Shown here one piece after another: positions 45,429-56,083 of a stretch of 64,000 nucleotides of DNA. How positions within the stretch are numbered: the first letter of the stretch is position 1; the number at the start of each line of letters is the position of its first letter. The stretch spans positions 124,001 to 188,000 of the forward strand of contig QRDG01000623.1 in NCBI GenBank assembly GCA_012064385.1, read 5' to 3'. Made by a program: the position numbers and the translations under genes. The stretch comes from Puccinellia tenuiflora (lineage: Eukaryota; Streptophyta; Magnoliopsida; Poales; Poaceae). Below the pieces are notes generated by a model that saw nothing but the letters and a program-made list of their open reading frames with translations, was not told the DNA's origin and searched no databases.

Positions 45429-47029
45429 TTAGATCGATCTGGATACCTAGAAATACATCAATGAACCAGTAATTAATTAATGAAAAATTATTAAATCTTC
45501 AGTGAGAATAGAAGAATTAGAACCTACTAACATTAGTTAGTTCAAAAGGTAACACATGAAATTGACTAATTACCAGGTAGTAGCATTCCCCCATCTGCAT
45601 GCTCTTCATGAGGACGCCGTGCTCGTTCACCGGAAGGATCTCGCCCGAAGAGTGCACCAGAATGGCGTCACGCCCGAATGCGTCTGCAACGTCTAACCCG
45701 CCGCCGCTCGGCACCTCGCACGCCGTGCCATTGATGAACACCTGCATCGTTCCTGAAAGTAATATCCATCCATCATTTCGTACTCGGTTATATTGGAGCA
45801 TCGCAAGGTCCCTCATGCAAGACGCAGAGGCTTGCCCGACGCAGAGGTTGTAGAGTTGCTTTTTCGGAGTGATACTAGCTTGTATATGCACGTTCAATTT
45901 ATCAGCCTACGAAACGAGATTTCAGACACGCCATATGCCGACAGCATAGGAGAAGTTCAGTGTCTAAACTTTCAGAGTGAAAACCCAAGGTCTGGCCTTA
46001 ATTGGTTGTGCCTGGCAATTGCCTTGGTGAAGGCATTATTTTTGCGAGTGTGGACTGTCTTCGGGGTGAAAACCTGTAATCTATGATCAGGACGACGACG
46101 GCGCTTGAGTACTGTTCCCTTCTTGGAGACGTCGCTTTTGAAGCATTTGGACTTCTGCTACTGTTTTGGTGGGGTTAGATTTGCTGTAACAAGGAATGGA
46201 TCACTGTAGCGGGATTTTTTTTTAATTTTTCTTTTTATTATGGGCTATGTGCATCCGTGGGGCCGTTAGGGCACGCGTTATTACAGAGGCTGGATGTAAT
46301 TTGTATCATCGCGATATTAATATATGCTCTTTATAAAAAAAAGACACGCCATATGCACGTTCAATTTGAATGCGCGTACAACCACTACTAGCTAGTAAAA
46401 TCAGAGACATGCTACTAGCAAATATACGAACCAGTGTGTTGGTAGCTGAGTTGCGAGGTGTCGGTAGCCGTGCTGCTGTAGCTATACCGGTTGTGGCCAC
46501 CGCGTGCCATGAGTCCCATTTGCCGGGGGATGGCGAAGAGATCGTCACCACCATCGGCGTCGTCCGCCAAGAAACGGGACGTGGCGGTGACCGTGGCCGC
46601 AGATGGCACGGCCGCCGCCACCGCCGCTGACACGTCGCTGCAAAGCTGCCCGTACTGCATGATGAAGGGGGAAGTGCCGATGCCGTGGTACGCATGGACA
46701 GCGGCGGCGTTGGAGGAGAGCTGGGCCGCTTCTCCGGCGGCGCCGACGCAGGAGGACTGCTGGAGCTGGCGGGCTCGGCGGCGGGAGCGGGAGCGGCGGT
46801 TCTGGAACCAGTAGAAGACGTTGGCGTCACGGACGGCGCCGAACCGCTCCAGTAGGCGGCGGATGCGCGCCGTCTCGTCCTTGGCCGGGTTCACCATGCC
46901 GCTGTTGAAGATGGACTCTAGGATCAGGATCTGTTCCGGCTTGGGCGCCCAACGCGACCTCGCCGGCTCGCTCCCCTCGCTTCCGGGGCTGCGGTGGGTG
47001 GGAGCTTGGCCGTGGTGGCGCTGGTCCAT
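45429..47029 (-). CDS. WOX11: WUSCHEL-related homeobox gene, WOX10/11/12 type; exons 47029-46432, 45752-45574, 45446-45429
   Basis: Three exons join in phase to 795 bp, 264 codons plus stop. Exon 1 starts MDQRHHGQ and holds a WOX homeodomain at about residues 24-88 with [15 protein letters not shown] and the recognition-helix motif [15 protein letters not shown]. Exon 2 carries the conserved C-terminal block (VFINGT...[31 protein letters not shown]). Exon 3 adds VSRSI. Splice sites are CTG/GTTCGT with TTTCAG/GAACG, and CTG/GTAATT with TTCTAG/GTATCC. WOX11-group proteins are nuclear transcription factors; in rice WOX11 promotes crown-root growth. Length and both domains fit the WOX10/11/12 clade, but which paralogue it is cannot be settled here, so the symbol is tentative. 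No canonical WUS box is visible. Exon 1 is GC-rich; intron 1 holds a retroposon. Confidence 0.88.
45939..46341 (+). mobile_element. Non-LTR retroposon (SINE or 5'-truncated LINE) in WOX intron 1
   Basis: The 403-bp insert ends in an A-rich tail (TATAAAAAAAA) and is flanked by the 15-bp direct repeat AGACACGCCATATGC at 45924-45938 and 46342-46356, the signature of target-primed reverse transcription. It is antisense to the host gene. No ORF with a polymerase motif remains. Upstream flank ATATGCACGTTCAATTT (45884-45900) recurs just after the second target copy (46351-46367), so the flank was already partly duplicated. Confidence 0.85.
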
Positions 47030-47160
47030 GGAGAACCTCGTTAGGTAGCTGGGAGATGGTCAAAGCTACGCTAATCAGGGACAGTTTTCTGGAAAGGAAC
47101 AAAGAAGGATTGATGGAAGGGAAGCTAACACGAAGGGAAACGGCAAATGGAGAGCCCTGT

Positions 47161-47170
47161 GTACTTATAG
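47161..47170 (-). promoter_or_regulatory. Putative TATA box of the WOX gene
   Basis: Minus strand CTATAAGTAC about 130 bp upstream of the start codon, leaving room for a 5' leader of roughly 100 bases. It is the only TATA-like run close to the ATG. Confidence 0.45.
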
Positions 47171-47475
47171 TTATACGACACAGACACTCTTCGCTCTCTC
47201 CTCTTTCATTGGTTAGTTGGGTCATTAAGCAAGCAGCGACTGCAGGAAGTGACTGGCTATATCTTTCCACAACTTTTTTTTTTAGGGATCTTTCCACAAC
47301 TTCTTTTTTAAGTGCTTTCCTCAACTTGTGGATACTCTGTTTCAAGGTAACTGTCTACCAAGGAAATCAAGCGCTCTACTACGTTGTTATAATCAGTAAG
47401 GATTTTCTGAGGATCTTTTGATTAGAAACTTACTATGACTCTAACCTCTGGTGATTCCTATATATGCTTTCCTAT

Positions 47476-48158
47476 TGTCGTGATGTTTCACACGGCATAA
47501 CCATACGGGATGGCGAAGATAGAGGTGCGGGCCTATGCGGATGATGGCGCTCGTGATGGGATTGCGCACACGCATGAACACGCACGATGTATCCAAGTTC
47601 AGGGGGGCCGCTAGGAGGTAAAACCCCTATGTCCTGCTTGTTTCTCTTTATTGATGATTACATAGTTCAGATTACAACGCTCCTTGAGCTGTTTTGGTGG
47701 GTGGCCGGCTACGCTAGGAGGCCGGCTGGAGGTGGAAGAAGGAGGTTGTGCTCTGGGAGAGAGAAGAATCCAACCCCTTTCTCTGAGGCCCAGTCCGCCT
47801 TATAAAGGCAGTGGACTGGCATCTAGGGTTTACCAGGGCGCGCGTGATGTCGCCTGTGGCGTCATCCATGACGGAAGCGGGTCACAGCTGGTTGCTCCTG
47901 GCGTGCAGGTGAAATGGCCGACCGGGGGCACTGTTCACCCACGCACATGGCCCACCTGTGTCAGGTTTGTCGGTTGGTGGCCGTGGCCGGATGCGGTTGT
48001 CCAGCGGTCTTGTCCGGGTGCTTTCGCCCAGCCGGTAGCGTCCGGATCCGACTGCCCAGCCGGCCGGTCTTGCCCGCTTGTTCCGGTGCCTTCTCTTATA
48101 CGGCCGTCCTTGTATTGTATGGTTGTACATGAAGGTACCCGGGGGAGATCCCCCGACA
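47476..48158 (-). mobile_element. Solo LTR K upstream of the WOX gene
   Basis: The 683-bp block begins TGTCGTGATG and ends CCCCCGACA, with target duplication CCTAT at 47471-47475 and 48159-48163. A segment reading CAAGTTCAGG...GGTAAAACCCCTATGTCCTGC resembles the same place in the Tat-type LTRs of H and I in the same orientation, hence the minus assignment. TTATAAAGG at about 47800 marks the promoter region. It is shorter than the H-type LTR, so a different family. Confidence 0.8.
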
Positions 48159-48163
48159 CCTAT

Positions 48164-49526
48164 GGTATATACTTGGACATGCTGGATTTCTCAAGAAAAC
48201 GGTTATAGTTTATCTTGTGTGGAAAAGAATATGACATTACAATCAACAGTTTAAAAAAATGATCAAACTACCTATTGTTCATCCTTCATACACACGCATG
48301 CCCTACTCTTTGGGGGCGAGAGGGGGAACAGGTGGGACAATAAAATTAGGCATGATCGATTAAACTGATCAACACCTATGAGGAGCTGGTGGGTACCATT
48401 AGGTTTTCTGTTTTCTTGGACAGGTGGGTTCTTCATGTGAGAGTGAAGGCCAAGATGTTTTCTCCATAAATAATTTCGACTCAAATATGACTGCATGTGC
48501 AAGTTTGGAGGTACATACATTTTATACTCCTAGTAGGATGCTTCCTACATACTTCTTCCGTCCACAAATAAGTGTACTTTTTATTTTATGTTCTAAGCTA
48601 CAAAAAAATTATGAAACTTTATAGAAAAAATAACAATACTTACAAAACATTATTATCTCGATCTAGATGCATTTAAAACATAGTTTCCTAATATACTAAT
48701 TTAACATAGTTTCATAATATTACTATAATTTTTCAGTAAACATTAATATTATATCTACCTATAGGCTCCACAAAAAACATATGGTAGGTTCTATACTAAT
48801 TAGCCTGTGATGACTCGCTGGATGTATGTTCTTTAGCACAAGTCGGTGTGTCGTCTTGTATGCATGATGCTCTCTGTAGCATGAACCTGCGTAGGTGGCC
48901 GGTAGTCATACACTCCAATAAACAAATCGTACCAAGTTAAGTGAGTGAACATGGGCATTGATCGACGAAGGAACTTATCTGGATTAATTAGTGTGCGTGT
49001 GACATATATATATGAAACACATCTTCCTTCCAGATTTCGTTTAGAGGAAGAAAACCGTCTATATGTGTATTATAGCAGAATTAATTAACCTCCAGTTGTA
49101 AGAGCACTTTGTTGAGGGAAATTTCTCAAGCCCTTTACTACTTTCCTTCATGAAAACTTAGGAAGACATATTTTTAGGCGACAAGGATTTGACAAGCATG
49201 CAAGCGCCTATATGAATTTTAAGATTTTCATGGCCCTTTGGGATGTAAGGTATAAATCATGCGTTCAATTTGGATACTCATAATTCATTTAGTAAAGTTG
49301 TTCGGATATTTTCTCCAGAAGTTGGAATTATCTCTGCTTCTGCATTGAAGAGATACGTATGGTTTTGATTTATCCATTTATTGAACAAAGACCGCCAAAA
49401 AGCAATTACAACAATCAAATATACTGAAGCCGCCAACCAAGGTGTCAATGTATCACCAACTAGCATAATTATAGAGGAATTAAACAGAGCCTTATGCCTC
49501 GGCCACAATCATCATCGAATCGCCGG
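48164..49526. other. AT-rich intergenic sequence with a possible Stowaway-like fragment
   Basis: No gene is supported. CTACATACTTCTTCCGTCC at about 48547 resembles a degenerate Stowaway end (CTACTCCCTCCGTCC) and is followed by about 200 bp of AT-rich sequence, but I find no matching inverted end. The rest gives no recognisable signal. Confidence 0.35.
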
Positions 49527-50204
49527 CTAAATCCTGAGATAGCACCTCATGCGCGCTCCGGAAGACTTCTCCGTCATCTTCCACCAACCATCTCTAAGGT
49601 GTAGATCGAACTGAGGACCCACACCAGGGCCGTCATCGACGCCGACACGTCGATAGACAATGTCACTACGCCATGCGCGTACATCATCATGTGCCCATCG
49701 TTGAGACTCGTCGCCGTCGATGCGATATGAATACAACACCGTTGCACCACTAAAACCGATGCACCTCCAATAATGATGCCCGCAAGGGGGACATGAGCGT
49801 CTCGTCATCATCCAATCGGACGAATCATTGGTTCCCACGGAGGAAGCGGATGGAGGTGGGACAAGACGGTGCACCAGGTGTTGCCATCACCGGCTACGGC
49901 CACCGATCGGAAGCAGGGTTTTTGCCTGGATCTTCTCCGCAAATCTCCATCCAGCATCGTGTAAATCGGACCACCACCTTCAGACCTCGTCGCCGACAAA
50001 GCTGAACCCCGGGAGGCAACCTCCATGATCTTGTTCACATGAGCCATGGTGGATCGGAGTTAGACGGGTGTGCACAACGAGGGGTCGAACCACCACGCGG
50101 AACCGCCACAATCTAGGCACCTAGAGTCTCTATCAGGCCATCATGGGAGTCGTCTGGAAACCAATTTCCTCGCCGCCACCCTACCTGGGGAGGCCCGAGC
50201 TTTG
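49527..50204 (-). other. GC-rich open segment of unknown identity
   Basis: Two overlapping minus-strand frames (50047-49808 starting MAHVNKIMEVASRG, and 49874-49527 starting MHRLVPPPSASS) give protein-like but unrecognised sequence. They could be a broken gene exon joined by a frameshift near 49810-49870, or the 5' region of a retroposon. The GC-rich character returns at 50410-50550 beyond the small MITE, so the MITE may have split one unit. I cannot assign a function. Confidence 0.25.
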
Positions 50205-50212
50205 CCGCAGGT

Positions 50213-50389
50213 CAGGGGCGAACCCAGAAAGAATTGCGAGAGGCGGCAAATTAACTGGCTGCGGGCATTCCTTGTATAAATTTGCAGAATTTATTTATTT
50301 TTCCTTTCAAACATGAACAAATACAAGGGGAACTCAAAATTTTAAGTGGGACCTAGGACCCCACTCAAGTATACTTGGGTCCGCCCCTG
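50213..50389. mobile_element. Small MITE, hAT-type
   Basis: This 177-bp element has inverted ends CAGGGGCGAACCCA and TGGGTCCGCCCCTG. Flanking 8-mers CCGCAGGT (50205-50212) and CCACAGGG (50390-50397) match at six positions, consistent with a decayed 8-bp duplication. Confidence 0.65.
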
Positions 50390-50561
50390 CCACAGGGTAT
50401 CCCTTGGCAATGATGGGACTAGAGGGGAGAAGGAAGGAGGTGGCGGCGGCGGCGATCTAGGGTATTTCCGGTGGCCGCCAAGGGAGACGACGCGGGGACG
50501 GGGAGCTGTTGTCATATATGATCTCCATATGCATGCCTACCTGCAGTGTAGCTATTGGTAA

Positions 50562-50957
50562 GAGAAAAACGCAGGTTTAGTACATGAAGTTGCCCCGGAT
50601 GTGCGTTTTAGTCACGAAGTTGCAGAACACGAAATTCCGGTCACCAAGTTGCCACGGGTGAGCGTTTTGGTCAGTTTGCATACGTGGCAATCTGTGTTTT
50701 TGTAAATACCCCCTGAAGTTTTGTTTTTTTACAAACCCCTCCCTAAAAAGTGAAAGAAAAATAGTTAAAAAGGACCTAGCGATTGAAATAAATAAAACTT
50801 CAGGGGGGTATTTGCAAAAACACAGACTGCCACATATGCAAACTGACCAAAACGCTCACGCGTGGCAACTTGGTGACCGGAATTTCGTGTTCTGCAACTT
50901 CGTGACTAAAACGCACATCCGGGGCAACTTCATGTACTAAACCTGCTTTTTTTCTCT
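50562..50957. mobile_element. Foldback MITE, Mutator-type
   Basis: Arms of about 160 bp (50562-50722 and 50794-50957) are near-perfect inverted copies around a 71-bp centre. The perfect 9-bp direct repeat TATTGGTAA flanks it at 50553-50561 and 50958-50966, the duplication length of Mutator-like elements. It has no coding capacity. Its transcript would fold into a long hairpin. Confidence 0.85.
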
Positions 50958-50966
50958 TATTGGTAA

Positions 50967-52480
50967 TTAATCCATTCTTCTGTTATTACTCGTCACATGC
51001 ATGATTGGAAGCATCATGTTTTGTACACTCCATTGACACCTTGTAGCACTGTGTGCACACATGCATGACATGCATGCACTATAGCAGCCTCGCAGGTAGG
51101 TGTTACAGTACTAACTAGATTCTATGCTTTTAGCTGTATATACATCCAAATTGTGCAATCCAGCCCAGCATGCATGTAGTACAGGATTATAAGATACTTT
51201 TATCATGCATGGCAGTCTGCCGACATATGCATCCTTCTGAAAAGTGCTCATCAAGCAAGGTAATGGTTGGCCCAAAGATCGGCCAAATTTGTGCCTTTCC
51301 TTCTATATATGCATATACGGTCGTTACATACGATGAGTCGATGACGCATATATTCTTTCCTGACACGTCGTGTGCATATCCTCATATGATCATTGTATGA
51401 TCCATATCCATTCGTGGATCTATCCCTGCGAAACGATGTGACACACTGATGACATTGCATGATCCTGCAGGATGCTGCAGGTCCGGGGAATGCTACATGC
51501 GCAAAGGGACAATGGTATCTCCATCGCTTCCTTGCCTTGCATGCATAGATATCACATGATATCATCTACAGTTTGTGGCCATTGAAGTGCGTGTTTCAGT
51601 TCCCGCGCATTAGAGCAACAAGAGTACCCCCAGTCCAATCATCACAGGTGTTTGTGCGAAAGAGTGCTTCAAGATGACAAATGGAAGGACTTTGTTTTGA
51701 ATTCATCAACGGCTTGGGATTGCCATCATAAAATATCAATTTTAGTTCAATTTAATAGCTGGTGCTTGTCGTATATGTATGCATGACCGCTTTTAGAGTG
51801 ACACGGCGCCGTCATGATCTCCTTTAGTAGTCTTGTAATTTGAAGATCGAATCTAACAAATAATCTTAATTTGGTGCCTCCGAAAGCTTGTCGGAGGAAC
51901 ATGCACGAGCGGTACCTACAAAGAAATTGAGTAGTTGAGCCAACTGAATAATGTACTATATGCAGTCTTACCAGACAAGCTTAGTTCTGCATGATGGCTC
52001 AATGGTGCATGGTCATCCATTTTATGGGGTTTGGTTGGGAACTAATTATTGCGAAGGGTTGCAGATGCATGCATGCAAGCGCTCATGTTGTTTAGATTTC
52101 CGCCTTGTCTTTTCCCCTCGTTTTAGTCCACCTGGTTAGAGTTTTGCTGTATGTACGTGCGCATAACTAATTGCAGATTGCTAGCAAGATTCTAAAAGGC
52201 TATAGAAGATCATTGATCGCGGGGGCATAACACGAACAAATCGGATTGTTAAGGAGGACAGCAGCAGGTATGGATGGGCCGAAAGGACCTAAGCTGTTTG
52301 GACCTTGACCAACTAAAGCTAGACATGACCCCATTGGGGTTTATATATACTGCGGTGGATCAATAATTTTATCTACGATTATTCTAACAAGAGTCCGTGC
52401 CCTAACAAAGAATTATATACGGCTCATGCATGCAAGCATCTGCCTCCTATAGGGGCGGAGGGACTAACAATCACATGCAT
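50967..52480. other. Intergenic sequence without recognised features
   Basis: About 1.5 kb, notable only for many GCATGCATG-like runs. Short ORFs (51170-51400, 51251-51565) have no family resemblance. Confidence 0.4.
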
Positions 52481-53269
52481 GTATGGAATCTTTTCCCAAA
52501 TCCGAATTTTTAAAATGATTTATCTCTTAAACCGTCAATGCAATTGACGATCCGTCTTCACCGTTGGGTTCGTCTCGATGAGTACTTTAAAACAAGATCC
52601 CATCTTAATATGTTTTGACGACTTTTTTTCGTCATCAGTTGCCAGGTTATTATACCTTAGTTGCCATGCTACTGGTTAATAGTTACCCTCCAAATAGCAC
52701 ACAATTACCAGATAATATTTACATGTGTTTCATCGTAGCAAGGATCTATATGTCCAGAGAATGGGTATTTGATGCACTCTAAACACGGAAAAAATCAAAT
52801 TAACATCAAGAAAGACTTAAATTGGTGAGTAGCGAAGTTCAAAAAACCTGATAACCATTTGATTTTAACCTGGTGACCAACATGACTATGCCTGGTGACC
52901 AAATGACTATAATCTGGCAACTAAGGTCAGATTTATTTTTTATCAAAACATATCAACATGGGATCTAAACACATAAAAGATCACATTAACATCAGGGTAG
53001 GCCTATATTGGTGAGTAGCAAAGTTCAAATAACCTGGTAACTTTTTGATTTTAACCTGGTGACCAACATGGCAATACCCTAGTGACCAAGTGACTATAAC
53101 CTGGCAACTAGAGTCGAGAAAAAAATATTATCAAAACATATCAACATGGGATCTACTTTCGAAGATCTCGACGCGACTAAGCTAACTATGAAAACGGATC
53201 TGAGTTTTGACTTACCGTTCAAGAGATAAAACTATATTAAAGTTTGGGATCCAAAGAAAAAGTCCATAC
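52481..53269. mobile_element. Inverted-repeat element with two internal tandem units
   Basis: The ends are diverged inverted repeats of roughly 140 bp: GTATGGAATCTTTTCCCAAA at 52481, and GTATGGACTTTTTCTTTGG read back from 53269. Both continue into TTTATCTCTT and later a GATCCCAT...ATATGTTTTGA stretch. Between them are two direct units of 186 and 188 bp (52779-52964, 52965-53152) containing repeated ACCTGGTGACCA and CTGGCAACTA motifs. No ORF and no clear target duplication were found, so the superfamily is open. Confidence 0.6.
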
Positions 53270-53481
53270 GCGGGTTGGCTAGTTACCTGCATGCATGGGT
53301 TAATTACCTAATTCCATCCGTGCCCACGGACGGCTAATCTAGGGCACGTGCCCTAGGTAGCACAGTCCTTTTATCTATCTAACTAAAATTTCTTGTTGTG
53401 TCGTTTACTTAATCATAATCATGTTTTTATTTTTCCTTTTCTGGCTGTATTTATGATAAGTTGAAAAATAAGTGCAACACA

Positions 53482-54095
53482 CACTACGGGAAAACACTGC
53501 TTCGCCGTGTGGCCAAAAGACTCGGCAAAGGCCGAAATCAAGCTCGGCGAAGGCTTTGCCGAGGTTGGCACTCGGCGGCACCGTCTCGGCGAAATTCGCC
53601 TTGGCGAAGAGCCCTTCGCCGAGTGCTTTTTATCGGGGGGACTCGGTAAATATTCGCCGAGACTTTTCGGCTACTCACCCGGCGAAGAAAAGGTAATCCG
53701 GTCCGCCCCTTGTCAGATGTGTGGCAGGCGTGTGTCAGGCCTTCGCCGAGTTGGGAGCGGAGCATCTCGGCAAAGAAGCTCCACGTGGACAGGAGGGAAG
53801 CCTCGGCAAAGTTTAAAACTTCGCCGGGGCTCCACTTCGCCGAGAGGGGAGGTTCGCCGAGGTGGGTTTTCGCCGAGGTGGCGTCTTCGCCGAGTGTCGC
53901 CTGCTAAAATATGGCTCGGCAAACCTGGACCAAATGGTCACCTGGGAAGCTTCTTCGCCGAGAGAAGATCTCGGTGAAGATGCACGTCTCGGCGAAGCAA
54001 AATCCCAGGTGACCATTTGGTCCCTGGAACACCTCTTCGCCGAGTGCCCCTCTCGGCAAAGGGCTCTTCGCCGAGTGCCTTACTCGGCGAAATGG
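53482..54095. repeat. CACTA subterminal repeats
   Basis: Many copies of the 10-mer CTTCGCCGAG and its reverse CTCGGCGAAG, in both orientations, are the usual transposase-binding region of CACTA ends. A perfect 21-bp inverted repeat lies at 53927-53947 and 54003-54023. ORFs in this region (53461-54016) result from the repeated motif. Confidence 0.8.
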
Positions 54096-54348
54096 ATGCA
54101 ATTTTCCAGAATTTCTCTGTTTTTACAGAAAAACTTGCATTTGAAACACAATATGCATATATATAGCAGTTTCATCACAATATCACTCACAGCACACCCA
54201 GAAGAATACACACAACAATTCACAAGTATATATACACACAATTAACCAGTCCAAATACTTCACAAAGTATATACACACATGTTCACAAAAGGACACAACA
54301 CAAGTAGTCCAAATTAGCCACCAGTCCAAAACACCGCACTCAACAAGT

Positions 54349-54758
54349 TTACTCGGGCCTGTTGGAGGTCGATGGCGCCGACGTAGGGCTTGCTGCTCCA
54401 TCTCCACCATTTCCTCCTCCTTCACCATCCGCGGGAGTGTGGGATCCAGCCGATCGATTTTCCTACGAAGATTCGCATTAGACGAGTAAGCAAAATAAAA
54501 TAAATTGTTACTGAGCTAGTTTCAAGACAACTTACCAACTGGAGGGGGGCTAGTGGAGGAAGAGGAGGAAGCGACGGATCCGGGGGCAACCTCTGCATAC
54601 CGAAGACGAGTTTAACTTTGCAAAGTTCAAGCATATGGGTTAGTTGAAAGAAATAGTTGAAGCACTTACCGCCACAAGCGCCGCCAGGTATGTCTGCAGT
54701 TGCAGCACCTTTTCTTCTGTTGCCTGCGCCCTCTGTTCCATTGCCTGCGCACTCGCCG
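54349..54758 (-). pseudogene. CACTA transposase, last three exons (upstream part displaced by I)
   Basis: Phase-consistent exons on the minus strand are 54758-54670 (AQAMEQRAQATEEKVLQLQT..., a Gln-rich helix seen at the C-terminus of plant CACTA proteins), 54592-54536 (19 codons, RLPPDPSLPPLPPLAPLQL) and 54462-54349 (ENRSAGSHTPADGEG...SNRPE, then TAA at 54349). Donors are GCG/GTAAGT and TTG/GTAAGT; acceptors are TATGCAG/AGG and TCGTAG/GAA. The protein would act on the subterminal repeats; the catalytic part is not in view. Confidence 0.65.
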
Positions 54759-54759
54759 T

Positions 54760-55781
54760 TGTCGGAGAACTGTCCCAGGAACTGGGTGTGTCTCACAAGG
54801 ATCGAGTAAGGGGCTGAACACGGAATCAAACAACCCTCAACGTGCCTCGGCGACGATGCTCGTCGAGCTCGCTGTGGGACAGCACTGCAGAGATGAACGC
54901 ACGGTATTACCCAGGTTCAGGGCCCTCTAGGTGAGGTAAAACCCCTACAGTCCTGCTTCTGGTGTATTGCACTTGCTTGGAGAGGTTTCAGTACAGAGCG
55001 AGCTTGGCGAGCTCAAGGTGGCTACAATGGCTAACCCTAGAACTCAGAACTTCCAACCAAGAGTCGAACCCTTTGCCCGAGCGTGCTCCCCCTCCTTTTA
55101 TAGGTGTCTTGGACCTCTTCCCCCAAATATCTTGGCGGGAAGGGTTACCACATGGCGACGAAGGAGGAGGACAGGTGCACAATAAAGGTGGAGTCCATGG
55201 ACGCGGTCCATGGCAGGGGCGGTGTCACCAAAGCTAGAAAAGCCACCGTCCAACCAGGACGGTGGGCTGGCGCCGCTGAGGTGGGATGTGTCCCACGGTG
55301 ACGTCGCCTTGGAGGGTAGCTGCAGACGGTTCCCTTATCACCAAAGTGGCAATTCTTGGGGCTCCTTTGCTTGGTGCAGCTTTGTTGACTCCTTTATACA
55401 TACGAACGGCAACTGTGGCGCTGCCGTCACCGCGCGCTGGCGCGCTCGTCACTCTGCGGAGGGTGCAGAGCCCATGTGCGCTCTGCCGCGGAGGCAGAGC
55501 TAGCTTTGAGAGGAAGGAACCCTCGCGAGGCCGAAGGCCTCGCCGAGCCCTTCGGCTTGGTCCTTAGCAGAATTTGCAGGTGGCATCTGAGATGCCCTCT
55601 CGAGGAGAGGTCCCTCGCCGAGGAAAAAACTCTCGGCGAGGTGGAGAGGTCCCTCGCGAGGGAAAAACCCCTCGCAAGGCTCGCCAGGCTTGGAGAGCCC
55701 GGTCCTTAGCGAAATCTTCTGAAGAATGTTGTGAGCCCTGGCAGGCCGGCCCGTGGTACCCTGGTTTCCACTGTGCCGACA
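54760..55781 (-). repeat. Element I 3' LTR
   Basis: 1022 bp, TGTCGGAGAAC to CTGTGCCGACA on the plus strand, matching both H LTRs and solo LTR J with small indels. Confidence 0.9.
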
Positions 55782-56083
55782 GTAGCCCCCGGGCCCGCGA
55801 TGGGCACGCCGAAGCCCATGGATGGAGGCGAAGCGTCGAGGGCCCAACGATGCCTGCCTGGGCCGTGACACGTGGGGCGCAGCGGTTGCGCCCGAGGCCA
55901 CGATCTCCTCGTCTTCAACGGGCGACCCGGTGGGGCCCGCCACGTCCTTGGTTTTTGGCCAATAAAGCCTGCGCGCGCAGACAGCGCCCGTCACTTCTCC
56001 CATAACTCCGCCGCTCGCTTCCCCCAAAAGCATCTTCTTCTTCCCAGAGCACTCCGCCTCCAAGACACTCTTCTCCTGCGACC

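Noticed and set aside
45753..45897. Upstream part of the second WOX frame ([17 protein letters not shown]...) as coding
   Set aside because: It lies before the TTTCAG acceptor at 45753. The splice to 45752 keeps phase and matches the family, so this part is probably intron, although an extra exon is not fully excluded.
46415..46431. Continuation of WOX exon 1 to a stop at 46415
   Set aside because: Reading on adds SYIC and loses the conserved C-terminal block. A donor at 46431 in the right phase joins exon 2.
48547..48790. Complete Stowaway MITE
   Set aside because: Only one plausible end is seen and no TA-flanked inverted partner, so it is mentioned only as a possible fragment.
53461..54016. 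Overlapping ORFs on both strands near the CACTA end
   Set aside because: They arise from the repeated CTTCGCCGAG motif, not from a gene.
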